The notes under the pieces were generated by a model, which was not told where the DNA came from, made no database searches, and was given only the letters and a program-made list of their open reading frames with translations. From JBJEFI01 sp051873875 (GTDB lineage: Bacteria; Bacillota; Bacilli; Bacillales; Bacillaceae_G), in contig JBJEFI010000107.1 in NCBI GenBank assembly GCA_051873875.1, positions 1 to 7,582 on the forward strand: DNA of 7,582 nucleotides. The letters are read 5' to 3'. Position 1 is the stretch's first letter, and each line of letters opens with the position of its first letter. Positions 1 through 5,933 of this stretch are shown one piece after another. The translations under genes were made by a program, and so were the position numbers.

Positions 1-294
1 ATATAATCCGTCAACTTTTCTCCTTATACCATCGCCTCTCTTATTTAGAGCATTATTTTGGTGAAATTGCCTGCTGTTCATTTAAAATAAAGTCATCCAT
101 AATCATCTTTTTCAACTTCTACTGATGATATCTTACATTTACTCGTTTTCTAGTACGTTACATAACAATCTTTCATGTTTATTAAGACAAATTCTCCCTC
201 TATTTTTATTTCGATTTACTCAATAAAATACCTTTCTTTATTTAGCTTAAAAGGATATTTCATTACCAATTTCTAATAGTTAGGAGTGAAGAAA
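1..294. other. Leader region without a recognisable gene
   Basis: This very AT-rich stretch upstream of the acetyltransferase gene has frequent stops on both strands, and I see no coding region, RNA gene or repeat in it. It presumably contains the promoter of the acetyltransferase. I could not find a -35/-10 pair good enough to annotate: a TTTACT (136-141) with a CATAAC 17 bases downstream is only a weak match. Confidence 0.6.
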
Positions 295-834
295 ATGCTA
301 GTAGGCAACTCTATTTATCTCAGGCCATTAACCGTAGCTGACGCAAAAACAAATCTTCAATTACAACAAAGCAATCGAGAATTTTTCGAGCAATTTGCAA
401 TCACTCGTAATGATGATTTCTACACACTAGAAGAACAAATAAAACTAATTGAAAGACGGATTAAAACGAGAAAAGCTGACGAAGAGTATTACTACGGAAT
501 TTTTACAAATGAGAATGATACGTTAATTGGTTCGATTCATCTTTTCCAAGTATTTCGTGGACCATCCCAAAGTGCTTTTATCGGTTATTTTTTAAATAAG
601 GACCATAATGGAAAAGGCTATATGACAGAAGCAGTTAAACTATTAGTTGACTACGGTTTTAATGAATTAAAATTACATCGAATTGAAGCTGGCGTTATGC
701 CACACAATATTCCATCCATTCGTGTATTAGAAAAAGCCGGATTTCACCAAGAAGGGCTTGCTAGAAAAAATGTAAATATAAACGGAAAATGGGAAGACCA
801 TCAAGTGTTAGCAATCATTAATCCGAATGACTAA
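295..834 (+). CDS. GNAT family N-acetyltransferase (RimJ/RimL type)
   Basis: This 179-residue protein is a single-domain acetyl-CoA-dependent N-acetyltransferase of the GNAT superfamily, RimJ/RimL-like branch. Known members acetylate protein N-termini, amino acids or small amines in the cytoplasm. The substrate here cannot be read from the sequence. Visible family marks are the opening strand IYLRPL, the acetyl-CoA pyrophosphate loop DHNGKGY (about residues 103-109) leading into helix MTEAVKLLVDYGF, and the conserved tail NIPSIRVLEKAGF (about 138-150). The length is normal for the family. I chose the ATG at 295 over an in-frame GTG at 286, because the Shine-Dalgarno AGGAG (282-286) overlaps that GTG and lies 8 bases before the ATG. 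It appears monocistronic, ending at a hairpin terminator. Family assignment is secure; the substrate is unknown. Confidence 0.9.
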   Translation: MLVGNSIYLRPLTVADAKTNLQLQQSNREFFEQFAITRNDDFYTLEEQIKLIERRIKTRKADEEYYYGIFTNENDTLIGSIHLFQVFRGPSQSAFIGYFLNKDHNGKGYMTEAVKLLVDYGFNELKLHRIEAGVMPHNIPSIRVLEKAGFHQEGLARKNVNINGKWEDHQVLAIINPND

Positions 835-854
835 AAATCGACTTCCTCATCTTT

Positions 855-884
855 AAAAAGGGCTGACTTATGTCAGCTCTTTTT
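855..884. terminator. Bidirectional intrinsic terminator between acetyltransferase and deacetylase genes
   Basis: An 8-bp stem GGGCTGAC/GTCAGCTC (860-867 with 872-879, one G-T pair) has a TTAT loop. It is flanked by AAAAA on the left and TTTTT on the right, so each strand reads as a stem followed by a U-tract. It lies between the stop codons of two convergent genes and can end both transcripts. Confidence 0.9.
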
Positions 885-889
885 ATTTA

Positions 890-2122
890 TTAATTCCCCA
901 ATCCTCTTCCCTGTCTATCAATTATCGTATTACTATCATACAAATCTAAAAATCTATCACGTTGCCCTTTTAAGGTCATGCCATCTACATGTCTACGGTC
1001 AGTCATAACAAGGTTTTCTGTTTTGTATACTTTCTCGTAAGAAGTAGGCCCTACCCCTGCAAAAATAGTAAATTTCTTATTTTGTAATACCGCCAATCCA
1101 GCTGATCCTGGATCTAACATTGCACCGTATGGATAAATATATATGTTTGTTGGTCCAATAAGCGTACTCACTTCATCTAACCAGGCATTTGTATCTTCTT
1201 TAATCGCATTTACCGACAATTTTTGCATATTGGGGTGTCCATAGCTATGAGAGGCAAATTCCCAGCCTGTTTCCTTTAACTTCGTAACTACTTTTTTTAC
1301 TTCTTCTATTTCTGTTGCTCGATTTGGCGAATCTACTTGTGTCCGGTATCCTAAAATCCCTTCAAAACCAGTTAAAGCTAAAACACCCTTTGCTCCATTA
1401 AATGAAAAATCTGGATGCGCCTTTACGAAATCATCTAAAACAGGAATAATTTCTGAATCACGATTTTTTATATACTTTCCTTCTGGCGTTTTAACCCAAC
1501 CTGTTAGTTCTCCATTGTCATCAAAAACAATTTTTTCAGCAATTCCATTTCCAAGCATATATTTATTTGCATTTAAATCATCGACAGAAATGATAAGTGG
1601 CTTTTTCCCTTTTGGAAGTTTTAAATCGGTACGTACAGTTACTGTCTTTCCATCCTTATTTATTTCCTTGTATAAATCTTTATATGAAACTAGGATAAAG
1701 TTCTTCTTGTATACATTTTCTAACACCTTTTTAAATTCTGACGTTGTTACAAACCACTCTTGAAAATTACGATCATTTTCATCACCATCAAAGGCTAACT
1801 CTGGATAAACAATTAAAGGGTGAACAAATATATGTTCAATAACCCCATTATATTCTACTAATTCTACCGGCTTTTCCTTCACTGGTGCTTCTTTCTTTTC
1901 ACCACTTTGAAGGTTTATTAGTTCTGCCGGTTTTTCCTTTGCTAAATTTCCTTTCTTTTTATCCTCTGTTGTCTCAGATTTTTCCTCTTTTTTAACAGCT
2001 GCTTTCTTTTTCTCTTTTTCATCTACATCGATTACATACGCTCTAGCCCCATAAATACCTAGTAGCACTACAAATAAAGCTACAATACTTATTTCTATTA
2101 CTTTAATCTGACGCCTTTTCAT
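890..2122 (-). CDS. Membrane-anchored polysaccharide deacetylase (NodB/CE4-like)
   Basis: This 410-residue protein is predicted to hydrolyse N-acetyl groups from a cell-envelope polysaccharide outside the membrane. An N-terminal hydrophobic segment (about residues 9-29) after a KRRQIK start is an uncleaved anchor. A charged Lys/Glu-rich linker follows (about 34-90), in which KEKPAEL (62-68) and KEKPVEL (82-88) form a small duplication. The catalytic domain shows SVDD (179-182, putative metal and base aspartates), the zinc-ligand motif SHSYGHP (H292 and H296) and YPYGA (330-334), and near the end RRHVDG (376-381). The YPYG form without the RPPY arginine resembles the PgaB/IcaB-like branch. Spacing between the DD and HxxxH motifs is long, about 110 residues. 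AGGAGG lies 6 bases before the ATG. It is a single gene, convergent with the acetyltransferase. The polymer acted on (peptidoglycan, chitin-like or another) cannot be told from the sequence. Confidence 0.88.
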   Translation of the reverse strand: MKRRQIKVIEISIVALFVVLLGIYGARAYVIDVDEKEKKKAAVKKEEKSETTEDKKKGNLAKEKPAELINLQSGEKKEAPVKEKPVELVEYNGVIEHIFVHPLIVYPELAFDGDENDRNFQEWFVTTSEFKKVLENVYKKNFILVSYKDLYKEINKDGKTVTVRTDLKLPKGKKPLIISVDDLNANKYMLGNGIAEKIVFDDNGELTGWVKTPEGKYIKNRDSEIIPVLDDFVKAHPDFSFNGAKGVLALTGFEGILGYRTQVDSPNRATEIEEVKKVVTKLKETGWEFASHSYGHPNMQKLSVNAIKEDTNAWLDEVSTLIGPTNIYIYPYGAMLDPGSAGLAVLQNKKFTIFAGVGPTSYEKVYKTENLVMTDRRHVDGMTLKGQRDRFLDLYDSNTIIDRQGRGLGN

Positions 2123-2226
2123 CCTCTTCCTCCTTTTCTACTTTTATTAGATTTATATATTCCCTTTTAAAATTACATACCCATTTTTATCGCTACCTAT
2201 TTATTAACTTTATCTTATTTCATAAG

Positions 2227-2254
2227 AAAAAAGAGCTGATTGCTACCAGCTCTT
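2227..2254 (-). terminator. Intrinsic terminator of the regulator-pheromone operon
   Basis: Read on the minus strand, stem AAGAGCTG/CAGCTCTT (8 bp, 8-base loop; arms 2247-2254 and 2231-2238) runs into a six-T tract. It lies about 45 bases after the pheromone stop codon (2298-2300). It therefore probably ends the two-gene transcript and insulates the deacetylase gene downstream. Confidence 0.88.
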
Positions 2255-2297
2255 ATGATTATTTACATACTAAAGGTAAGGCGACGCTTCTCTATCA

Positions 2298-2559
2298 CTA
2301 TACGATTTTAGGCAATTCATCCTCATCTGGTGTTATACTATATACAATTTTCGGTAATTCATCTTCATCTGGGTCTACTNNNNNNNNNNNNNNNNNNNNN
2401 NNNNNNNNNNNNNNNNNNNNNNNNNNNNNNNNNNNNNNNNNNNNNNNNNNNNNNNNNNNNNNNNNNNNNNNNNNNNNNNGGTGTTACTTGACCTACAACG
2501 TTCATAAAACTTAAATTCAGAAGCACTAGTGAGCCAAAAATTAAAGTTGATTTTTTCAT
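2298..2559 (-). CDS. Multi-copy RRNPP signal peptide precursor (pre-pro-pheromone), interrupted by an assembly gap
   Basis: This is a small secreted-peptide gene directly after the regulator. The 5' part encodes a typical signal peptide: MKK, a hydrophobic stretch of about 18 residues (STLIFGSLVLLNLSF), then NVVG-QVT, before 100 Ns begin. On the other side, in the frame starting GTA at 2378, the coding sequence reads VD-PDEDELPKIV, YSIT, PDEDELPKIV and then TAG. Two identical ten-residue cores thus sit 14 residues apart, with the last ending at the stop. The signal-peptide side stops at VTP, matching the ITP that opens a core, so a further copy probably begins in the gap. The true gap length must be a multiple of three; the 100-N placeholder is not. 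The mature signal is likely C-terminal in each unit, about DELPKIV, a length and DLP/ELP flavour like PapR (ADLPFEF) of the PlcR system. GGAGG lies 8 bases before the ATG, inside the end of the regulator gene. Boundaries are firm, the copy number is unknown and the function is inferred. Confidence 0.85.
2301..2372 (-). repeat. Tandem 42-bp repeat encoding the pheromone core (two visible units)
   Basis: The first visible unit is 2372-2331 on the minus strand (PDEDELPKIV plus spacer YSIT). The second is 2330-2301 (PDEDELPKIV, then stop). The 30-base cores differ at four positions: GAA/GAG, TTA/TTG, CCG/CCT and ATT/ATC. All four are third-position and synonymous. The two residues before the core differ between units (VD before one, IT before the other). 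The array continues into the N-gap, so the unit count is a minimum. Confidence 0.9.
2380..2479. other. Assembly gap of exactly 100 Ns inside the repeat array
   Basis: The run is exactly 100 Ns, a common placeholder for a scaffold gap of unknown length. Both edges lie in repeat sequence: ACACC at 2484-2480 and a VD-P core start at 2378-2370, read on the minus strand. A collapsed or unresolved tandem repeat is the likely cause. If the 42-bp period holds, the real gap is 33 bases plus a multiple of 42. Confidence 0.95.
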
Positions 2560-3854
2560 TATAAATCCTCCCAGCTTTTTGAATTTGTCATTATATAGTA
2601 ATACTTTGTTGCCCTTTGATAATAAAAAGATGCTAGTTTATATTTTCCGTCTTGAAATAAATTTTCTGCAAATGCAATGCAGTATTTATTACAATGTCTA
2701 TAATCTTGTATAGATTCAAAAAAATCGATGGCTTGTCTTACAAGCATTTCACCAACATTATCTTTTACATAAATTGATTTATATAAATTAAAATGGTGAT
2801 AATAAACCCTATTGCGTTCAAGACCTTCTGCTTCGATAATATCTAGACCTTCCTGAATCCAACGAGACATCTCCTTGTATTGCTCATACTTTCCATATTC
2901 TTGAATAATTGAAAAGATGGTTATTAATTGATTACGAGGTTCCAGTTTATATTCCAAGCTCTCCAGATAATAACCAATGGACTTATTTAAATTTCCTTTT
3001 TTAGAATACAAGGAACCTAGATTTTGAAGAATTAATCCCTTTTGGGTATCGAGATTTAAATCTTTCATAATCTTTTGGGCGATTAAGAACGTGTCTAAAG
3101 AATCTCGATAGCGAGATGTTCGCTTATACGCAATACCTAGCAATACATAACAATCAATTAATCGATTGGAATAAAAATTATCTTTAAAATAATCCAGTGC
3201 CTTTGTTATATATTGAATGGAATTCAACAATTGATTATCTGCTAAAAATACAAGGCCTACCATATAGTAAAGATCTGCTCTTTCCCAATCCTCACATAGG
3301 AATTTTTTGCTTAATTCAACAGCTTCTAACAATGCTTGTAAAGCATTAACAATCTCATTATTTTGATAAAAATGAATTCCGATATATTTTTTATAAAAAT
3401 AACGCTGAAGATCTGAAAACTTCTCTACCTCTTGGTTGAGAAAATTCATGTATAACGAGATTTGCTCTGAATCATTTAAGGCTAAATTTAACCGTAACAT
3501 CGTAAGATTTAAATCAATGAATAAGCTAAAATTATCAATTTCATTTTTAAACAATTGCAAATATTCCGAATACTCTTTTGTTAATTCTACATTTTTCTCT
3601 ATCGTTACTTCTTTATAAATTTGAGTTAATTTTCGCTGAATACCTTCATCTTTTTCTCTATTAATTGTTGGTCTTTTGATATTAAGCCTTTTCAGTAATA
3701 GTCCTATTACCTCCTCACTTGCCTCCGCATGGTTATTTTCAATCTTACTAAGATAAGATGTTGAACATATGCCCCTTGTCAAGCTAGCTTGCTTAATATT
3801 TTGCTTCATTCTCTCGAATTTAATTAGGTGTCCAATGCTAGAAATATTCACCAC
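2559..3854 (-). CDS. RRNPP-family peptide-responsive transcriptional regulator (HTH-XRE plus TPR)
   Basis: This 431-residue cytoplasmic regulator has an N-terminal XRE-type helix-turn-helix (about residues 7-60). Its recognition segment GICSTSYLSKIENN (28-41) is characteristic of PlcR/NprR-like proteins. The rest is all-helical with TPR-like hairpins, clearest at about 196-223, 238-262, 276-302 and 392-419. The length is close to NprR-type proteins (about 420) and longer than PlcR (about 285). Family members bind a re-imported secreted peptide in the TPR groove, which changes DNA binding. The signal-peptide gene begins in its stop codon (TAATG), so regulator and cognate peptide are co-transcribed and probably translationally coupled. 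The start is uncertain: two tandem GTG codons (3854, 3851) follow AAAAGGGG too closely. A Shine-Dalgarno-like GGTGGTGA would instead fit a rare ATT start at 3845. I keep 3854. A putative promoter and an inverted repeat lie just upstream. It is not assignable to a named orthologue. Confidence 0.9.
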   Translation of the reverse strand: MVNISSIGHLIKFERMKQNIKQASLTRGICSTSYLSKIENNHAEASEEVIGLLLKRLNIKRPTINREKDEGIQRKLTQIYKEVTIEKNVELTKEYSEYLQLFKNEIDNFSLFIDLNLTMLRLNLALNDSEQISLYMNFLNQEVEKFSDLQRYFYKKYIGIHFYQNNEIVNALQALLEAVELSKKFLCEDWERADLYYMVGLVFLADNQLLNSIQYITKALDYFKDNFYSNRLIDCYVLLGIAYKRTSRYRDSLDTFLIAQKIMKDLNLDTQKGLILQNLGSLYSKKGNLNKSIGYYLESLEYKLEPRNQLITIFSIIQEYGKYEQYKEMSRWIQEGLDIIEAEGLERNRVYYHHFNLYKSIYVKDNVGEMLVRQAIDFFESIQDYRHCNKYCIAFAENLFQDGKYKLASFYYQRATKYYYIMTNSKSWEDL

Positions 3855-3868
3855 CCCTTTTAACTTTA

Positions 3869-3886
3869 TTACAATTTCTATTGTAA
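3869..3886. promoter_or_regulatory. 18-bp perfect inverted repeat, candidate operator of the regulator gene
   Basis: TTACAAT-TTCT-ATTGTAA is a perfect 7-bp inverted repeat with a 4-base centre. It lies 15 bases upstream of the regulator's first GTG and covers the putative -10 box and start point. Position and symmetry fit a dimeric HTH regulator binding its own promoter. No second copy was found in the window, so the identity of the bound protein is inference. Confidence 0.5.
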
Positions 3887-3908
3887 AGGTACCATGTAAT
3901 GTTGAGAA
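3880..3908 (-). promoter_or_regulatory. Putative sigma-A promoter of the regulator-pheromone operon
   Basis: On the minus strand, TTCTCA (3908-3903, 4 of 6 to TTGACA) and TACAAT (3885-3880, 5 of 6 to TATAAT) are separated by exactly 17 bases. A start near 3873 would give a leader of about 20 bases. The weak -35 box is consistent with an activated or self-regulated promoter. Confidence 0.45.
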
Positions 3909-3926
3909 ATTTAATTCGAAATTTAT

Positions 3927-3934
3927 GAATATTC
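3927..3934. repeat. GAATATTC palindrome in the divergent intergenic region
   Basis: A self-complementary octamer extends by one more pair (TGAATATTCA, 3926-3935) and sits in an AT-rich stretch. It lies about 72 bases upstream of the regulator start codon and 220 upstream of the membrane protein. A second short palindrome TTCGAA (3915-3920) is nearby. These could be protein-binding sites, but palindromes this short arise by chance in AT-rich DNA. Confidence 0.3.
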
Positions 3935-4140
3935 AAATATTTTTGTGTATTTATTTCCCAACCTAAAGTAGTATTATCGTATTTCAGTCTATGGTATGTT
4001 TGATTTGTCGAACTATATTGTGCTATTTTTCGCCAAAATAATACTGCTAAGTCTTTAACTTCTATATAAATATTCCATATCCCTTCTAAATGTAGGAATT
4101 AATTTTAAATAAGTTAAAAAAATGAGTGATTCATTTACAA

Positions 4141-4146
4141 AAGGAG
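4141..4146 (+). promoter_or_regulatory. Ribosome binding site selecting a TTG start
   Basis: AAGGAG lies 7 bases before the TTG at 4154. The next in-frame ATG would remove 83 residues and the first two membrane helices. The TTG is therefore the start. Such starts usually lower translation. Confidence 0.8.
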
Positions 4147-4153
4147 TGATTTT

Positions 4154-4927
4154 TTGCAAACAATAAAATTTTTTAATGTCTATTTCAAAGAGAGACTTAC
4201 AAAAGAAAATACAATTTCGAAGGATCGATTCGTAATAGGATTTAATTTTATTGTTTTCTTACTATTTTTCTTTACCCTTTTATTCTCTTCTAAATGGTTT
4301 ATTGAAGATTATCTTGAAAATCCAACTAGTTATAAAAGTGTTATTTATTCAGGAAATGTTGTCCTTATTTTATCAGCTATATTAGTTTATGCCTCACTAG
4401 GTATGCGAGAATTAACGCTGATACGTAACAATAAAGAACAACATGATTTACATAATTTAGATGTAAGACGAGTCAATCGCTACCTTTTCTTTTTCTTACG
4501 ATTATTTTTGAAAGTGTGTTTAATTAGTTGCCTGTTATTACTACCTTTATACTATACCCTCATTAAGCTAAATTCTTTTGAATGGCTTACTATTATCAGC
4601 TTTTTTACATATTGTACAATCGTTTCTGCATTTGCATTTAGCATAAATATGGTACTCAAACATGTAAAAACTTTAATCCTTTTTCCATCGTTAATTTTAT
4701 TATTAACATGTAGCTTCATCAGCATTGCATGTATTCACTATGAACTCACAAGTATCTATCTGATTTTTAAACGGATTAGCTACTTCTTTTTATTTTTAAC
4801 TGGTACATTACCGTTGCCTAATTTAATTCTCTTTTTATTTCATTCTTATTTGTTAGTAATTCTATGTTTATTTGCCCCCAAAACAAATGAACATAATTTT
4901 TCTAATCTGATGAAAATCAAACAGTAA
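4154..4927 (+). CDS. Six-helix integral membrane protein, possible ABC-2-type permease
   Basis: This 257-residue membrane protein starts at TTG. After a cytoplasmic amphipathic start (FFNVYFKERLTKEN) come predicted membrane helices at about residues 27-46, 65-84, 110-136, 143-167, 172-196 and 206-242 (the last may be one or two segments). A charged, probably cytoplasmic loop lies at about 85-109. Size, short N-terminal helix and the 2+4 helix layout resemble ABC-2 export permeases, but I see no signature motif and no ATPase gene sits next to it. It is transcribed away from the regulator-pheromone operon across 299 bases of shared intergenic DNA and ends at its own terminator. That makes it the most likely local target, perhaps acting in export or self-protection; this is inference. 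A membrane protein of unknown function is the safe call. Confidence 0.75.
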   Translation: MQTIKFFNVYFKERLTKENTISKDRFVIGFNFIVFLLFFFTLLFSSKWFIEDYLENPTSYKSVIYSGNVVLILSAILVYASLGMRELTLIRNNKEQHDLHNLDVRRVNRYLFFFLRLFLKVCLISCLLLLPLYYTLIKLNSFEWLTIISFFTYCTIVSAFAFSINMVLKHVKTLILFPSLILLLTCSFISIACIHYELTSIYLIFKRISYFFLFLTGTLPLPNLILFLFHSYLLVILCLFAPKTNEHNFSNLMKIKQ

Positions 4928-4959
4928 AAAAGTCTCCACTAAAAAGTAGAGACTTTTTT
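4926..4959. terminator. Terminator of the membrane protein gene
   Basis: Arms GTCTC and GAGAC, with a C/A mismatch then ACT/AGT around an AAAA loop, are flanked by six As and six Ts. The hairpin begins within the stop codon (4925-4927) and reads as an intrinsic terminator on both strands. Confidence 0.9.
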
Positions 4960-5007
4960 CATTCCATTATTTCTATTATCCTATGTGTACTATCTTTCTT
5001 TTCATAG

Positions 5008-5033
5008 AAAATCCCCTAAAATAGGGATTTTTT
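5008..5033 (-). terminator. Terminator of the VOC gene
   Basis: AAAATCCC (5008-5015) pairs with GGGATTTT (5024-5031) around an 8-base loop. T-rich sequence follows on both strands. It lies about 26 bases after the stop of the minus-strand VOC gene and also backs up the preceding plus-strand terminator. Confidence 0.8.
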
Positions 5034-5058
5034 GCTTGTAGAAGATTTAAGAAATAAC

Positions 5059-5490
5059 TTATTTATTTTCAGCTACTTGGGTTGAAACTTGCCACATGAT
5101 ACCAAATTTATCTGTTACTTGACCATAGGATGGACTCCAAAATGTTTCTTGAAGCGGCATATCTACTTGCCCACCATCTTCAAGATTAGCAAATAACTCT
5201 TTTGATGTTTGTATATCTGTTACAGTAATTGCTAACGTTACTTGTGAGCCAAGCTGATATGGTTGACCTGGAAATGTATCAGACAGCATCAAGTCTGTAT
5301 TACCAACTTTCAAATGTGCATTTAAAACACGATCTTTCGCCTCAGCAGGAGTTGGATGCTCTGGATTTTCTGGCATATCGCCAAATGTTTGAAGGCTAAT
5401 CACCTTCGCATCTAATGCTCTTTCGTAAAAGGTAACAGCTTCCTGTCCATTTCCATTCAAAACTAAATAAGGATGAATTCCTAAAATCAT
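5059..5490 (-). CDS. PhnB-like VOC/glyoxalase-fold protein
   Basis: This 143-residue protein is of the vicinal-oxygen-chelate superfamily, in the PhnB / 3-demethylubiquinone-methyltransferase-like group. Family marks are PYLVLNGNGQEAVTFYERAL (7-26), LQTFGDMPE (33-41), the central strand GNTDLMLSDTFPG (63-75), and the end SPSYGQVTDKFGIMWQ (119-134). Members form dimers of paired beta-alpha-beta-beta-beta modules, and most, including E. coli PhnB, have no proven reaction. No enzymatic function should be assigned. I start at the ATG at 5490, because GAGGTG lies 8 bases upstream and the family's usual N-terminus begins there. An upstream in-frame ATG at 5559 has no ribosome site and adds a non-family extension. 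It appears monocistronic. Confidence 0.9.
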   Translation of the reverse strand: MILGIHPYLVLNGNGQEAVTFYERALDAKVISLQTFGDMPENPEHPTPAEAKDRVLNAHLKVGNTDLMLSDTFPGQPYQLGSQVTLAITVTDIQTSKELFANLEDGGQVDMPLQETFWSPSYGQVTDKFGIMWQVSTQVAENK

Positions 5491-5584
5491 TGTACACACC
5501 TCTTTTATATTCTTAATTAATAAACAACTACGGATAAATGTTATTATTTTGGCTAACATATCCTACCTATATATACAACCATAC

Positions 5585-5615
5585 TGTTAACTTATCCTGC
5601 ACTGATTGTTAACTT
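5585..5615. repeat. Pair of TGTTAACTT direct repeats 22 bp apart
   Basis: The nonamer TGTTAACTT occurs at 5585-5593 and again at 5607-5615, each containing the palindrome GTTAAC. The 22-bp period is two helical turns, so both lie on one face of the DNA. They sit about 95-125 bases upstream of the VOC start, between it and the Nudix remnant. They could be operator half-sites; no protein can be named. Confidence 0.4.
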
Positions 5616-5667
5616 TTGTTCGACCATTCGTGCGTATATTGTCGCCGTAAATTACTAACGCCTTGTT

Positions 5668-5923
5668 TTATACTTGAATCGTATAAAGGGCGGAAGATGT
5701 ATGTAAACCCTCTATCCCAGCAGGGTGATATGACATTAAAGCATTAGCTACTTGTATATCTACCCATTTTATTTCTGAGATTTCATCCTTGTCTTGTATC
5801 GAAATTTCCCCATCTATAATATTAGCCTTAAATGTGATAAACAAAGCATGATGCCCTTTTTGTCTATGTATATTGATACGTATTCACCTTACCCTTCTTA
5901 TTCTTTGTAAATGATACATCCAT
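5668..5923 (-). pseudogene. Nudix hydrolase remnant (5' truncated or internally deleted)
   Basis: A 71-codon open stretch on the minus strand (5883 to stop TAA at 5668-5670) encodes a clear C-terminal part of a Nudix hydrolase. It reads GHHALFITFKANIIDGE, then DEISEIKWVDIQVANALMS, then YHPAGIEG. It has no usable start codon and lacks the Nudix box (GX5EX7REUXEEXGU), so it cannot be catalytic. Immediately upstream in another frame, ATG at 5923 opens MDVSFTKNKKGKVNTYQYT and hits a stop at 5864. That looks like the usual N-terminus of such proteins (MDVxF...GKxNxY). The simplest reading is a gene that lost its middle, including the catalytic box, by deletion with a frame change. The ArsR promoter now lies across its old 5' end. 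The C-terminal match is good; the N-terminal part is weaker. Confidence 0.75.
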
Positions 5924-5933
5924 TCCCTATAAT
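5905..5933 (+). promoter_or_regulatory. Sigma-A promoter of the ArsR-type regulator
   Basis: TTGTAA (5905-5910, 4 of 6) and a perfect TATAAT (5928-5933) are separated by 17 bases. The start point would be near 5940, giving a leader of about 25 bases to the ATG at 5965. This rules against a start codon at 5911, which would precede the transcript. Confidence 0.7.

Noticed and set aside
1515..1763. 82-codon open frame on the plus strand inside the deacetylase gene
   Set aside because: It is an antisense shadow of a well-supported coding region with no recognisable protein features. The same applies to small frames at 3436-3618, 3769-3966 and 6991-7176.
2365..2379. An ending SRPR plus stop for the small peptide gene, reading straight through the Ns
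   Set aside because: It depends on the gap being exactly 100 bases, a placeholder length. The adjacent frame carries the tandem PDEDELPKIV copies with silent differences and a proper stop followed by a terminator.
3925..3940. Possible PlcR box (TATGNAN4TNCATA) upstream of the regulator
   Set aside because: Only the left half TATGAA matches. The right half CATA is absent, so it is not a PlcR site.
4122..4166. Fourteen-codon open frame (MSDSFTKGVIFCKQ) overlapping the TTG start of the membrane protein
   Set aside because: It has no convincing ribosome site, contains the ribosome site of the larger gene within it, and has no secretion or repeat features. It may be chance.
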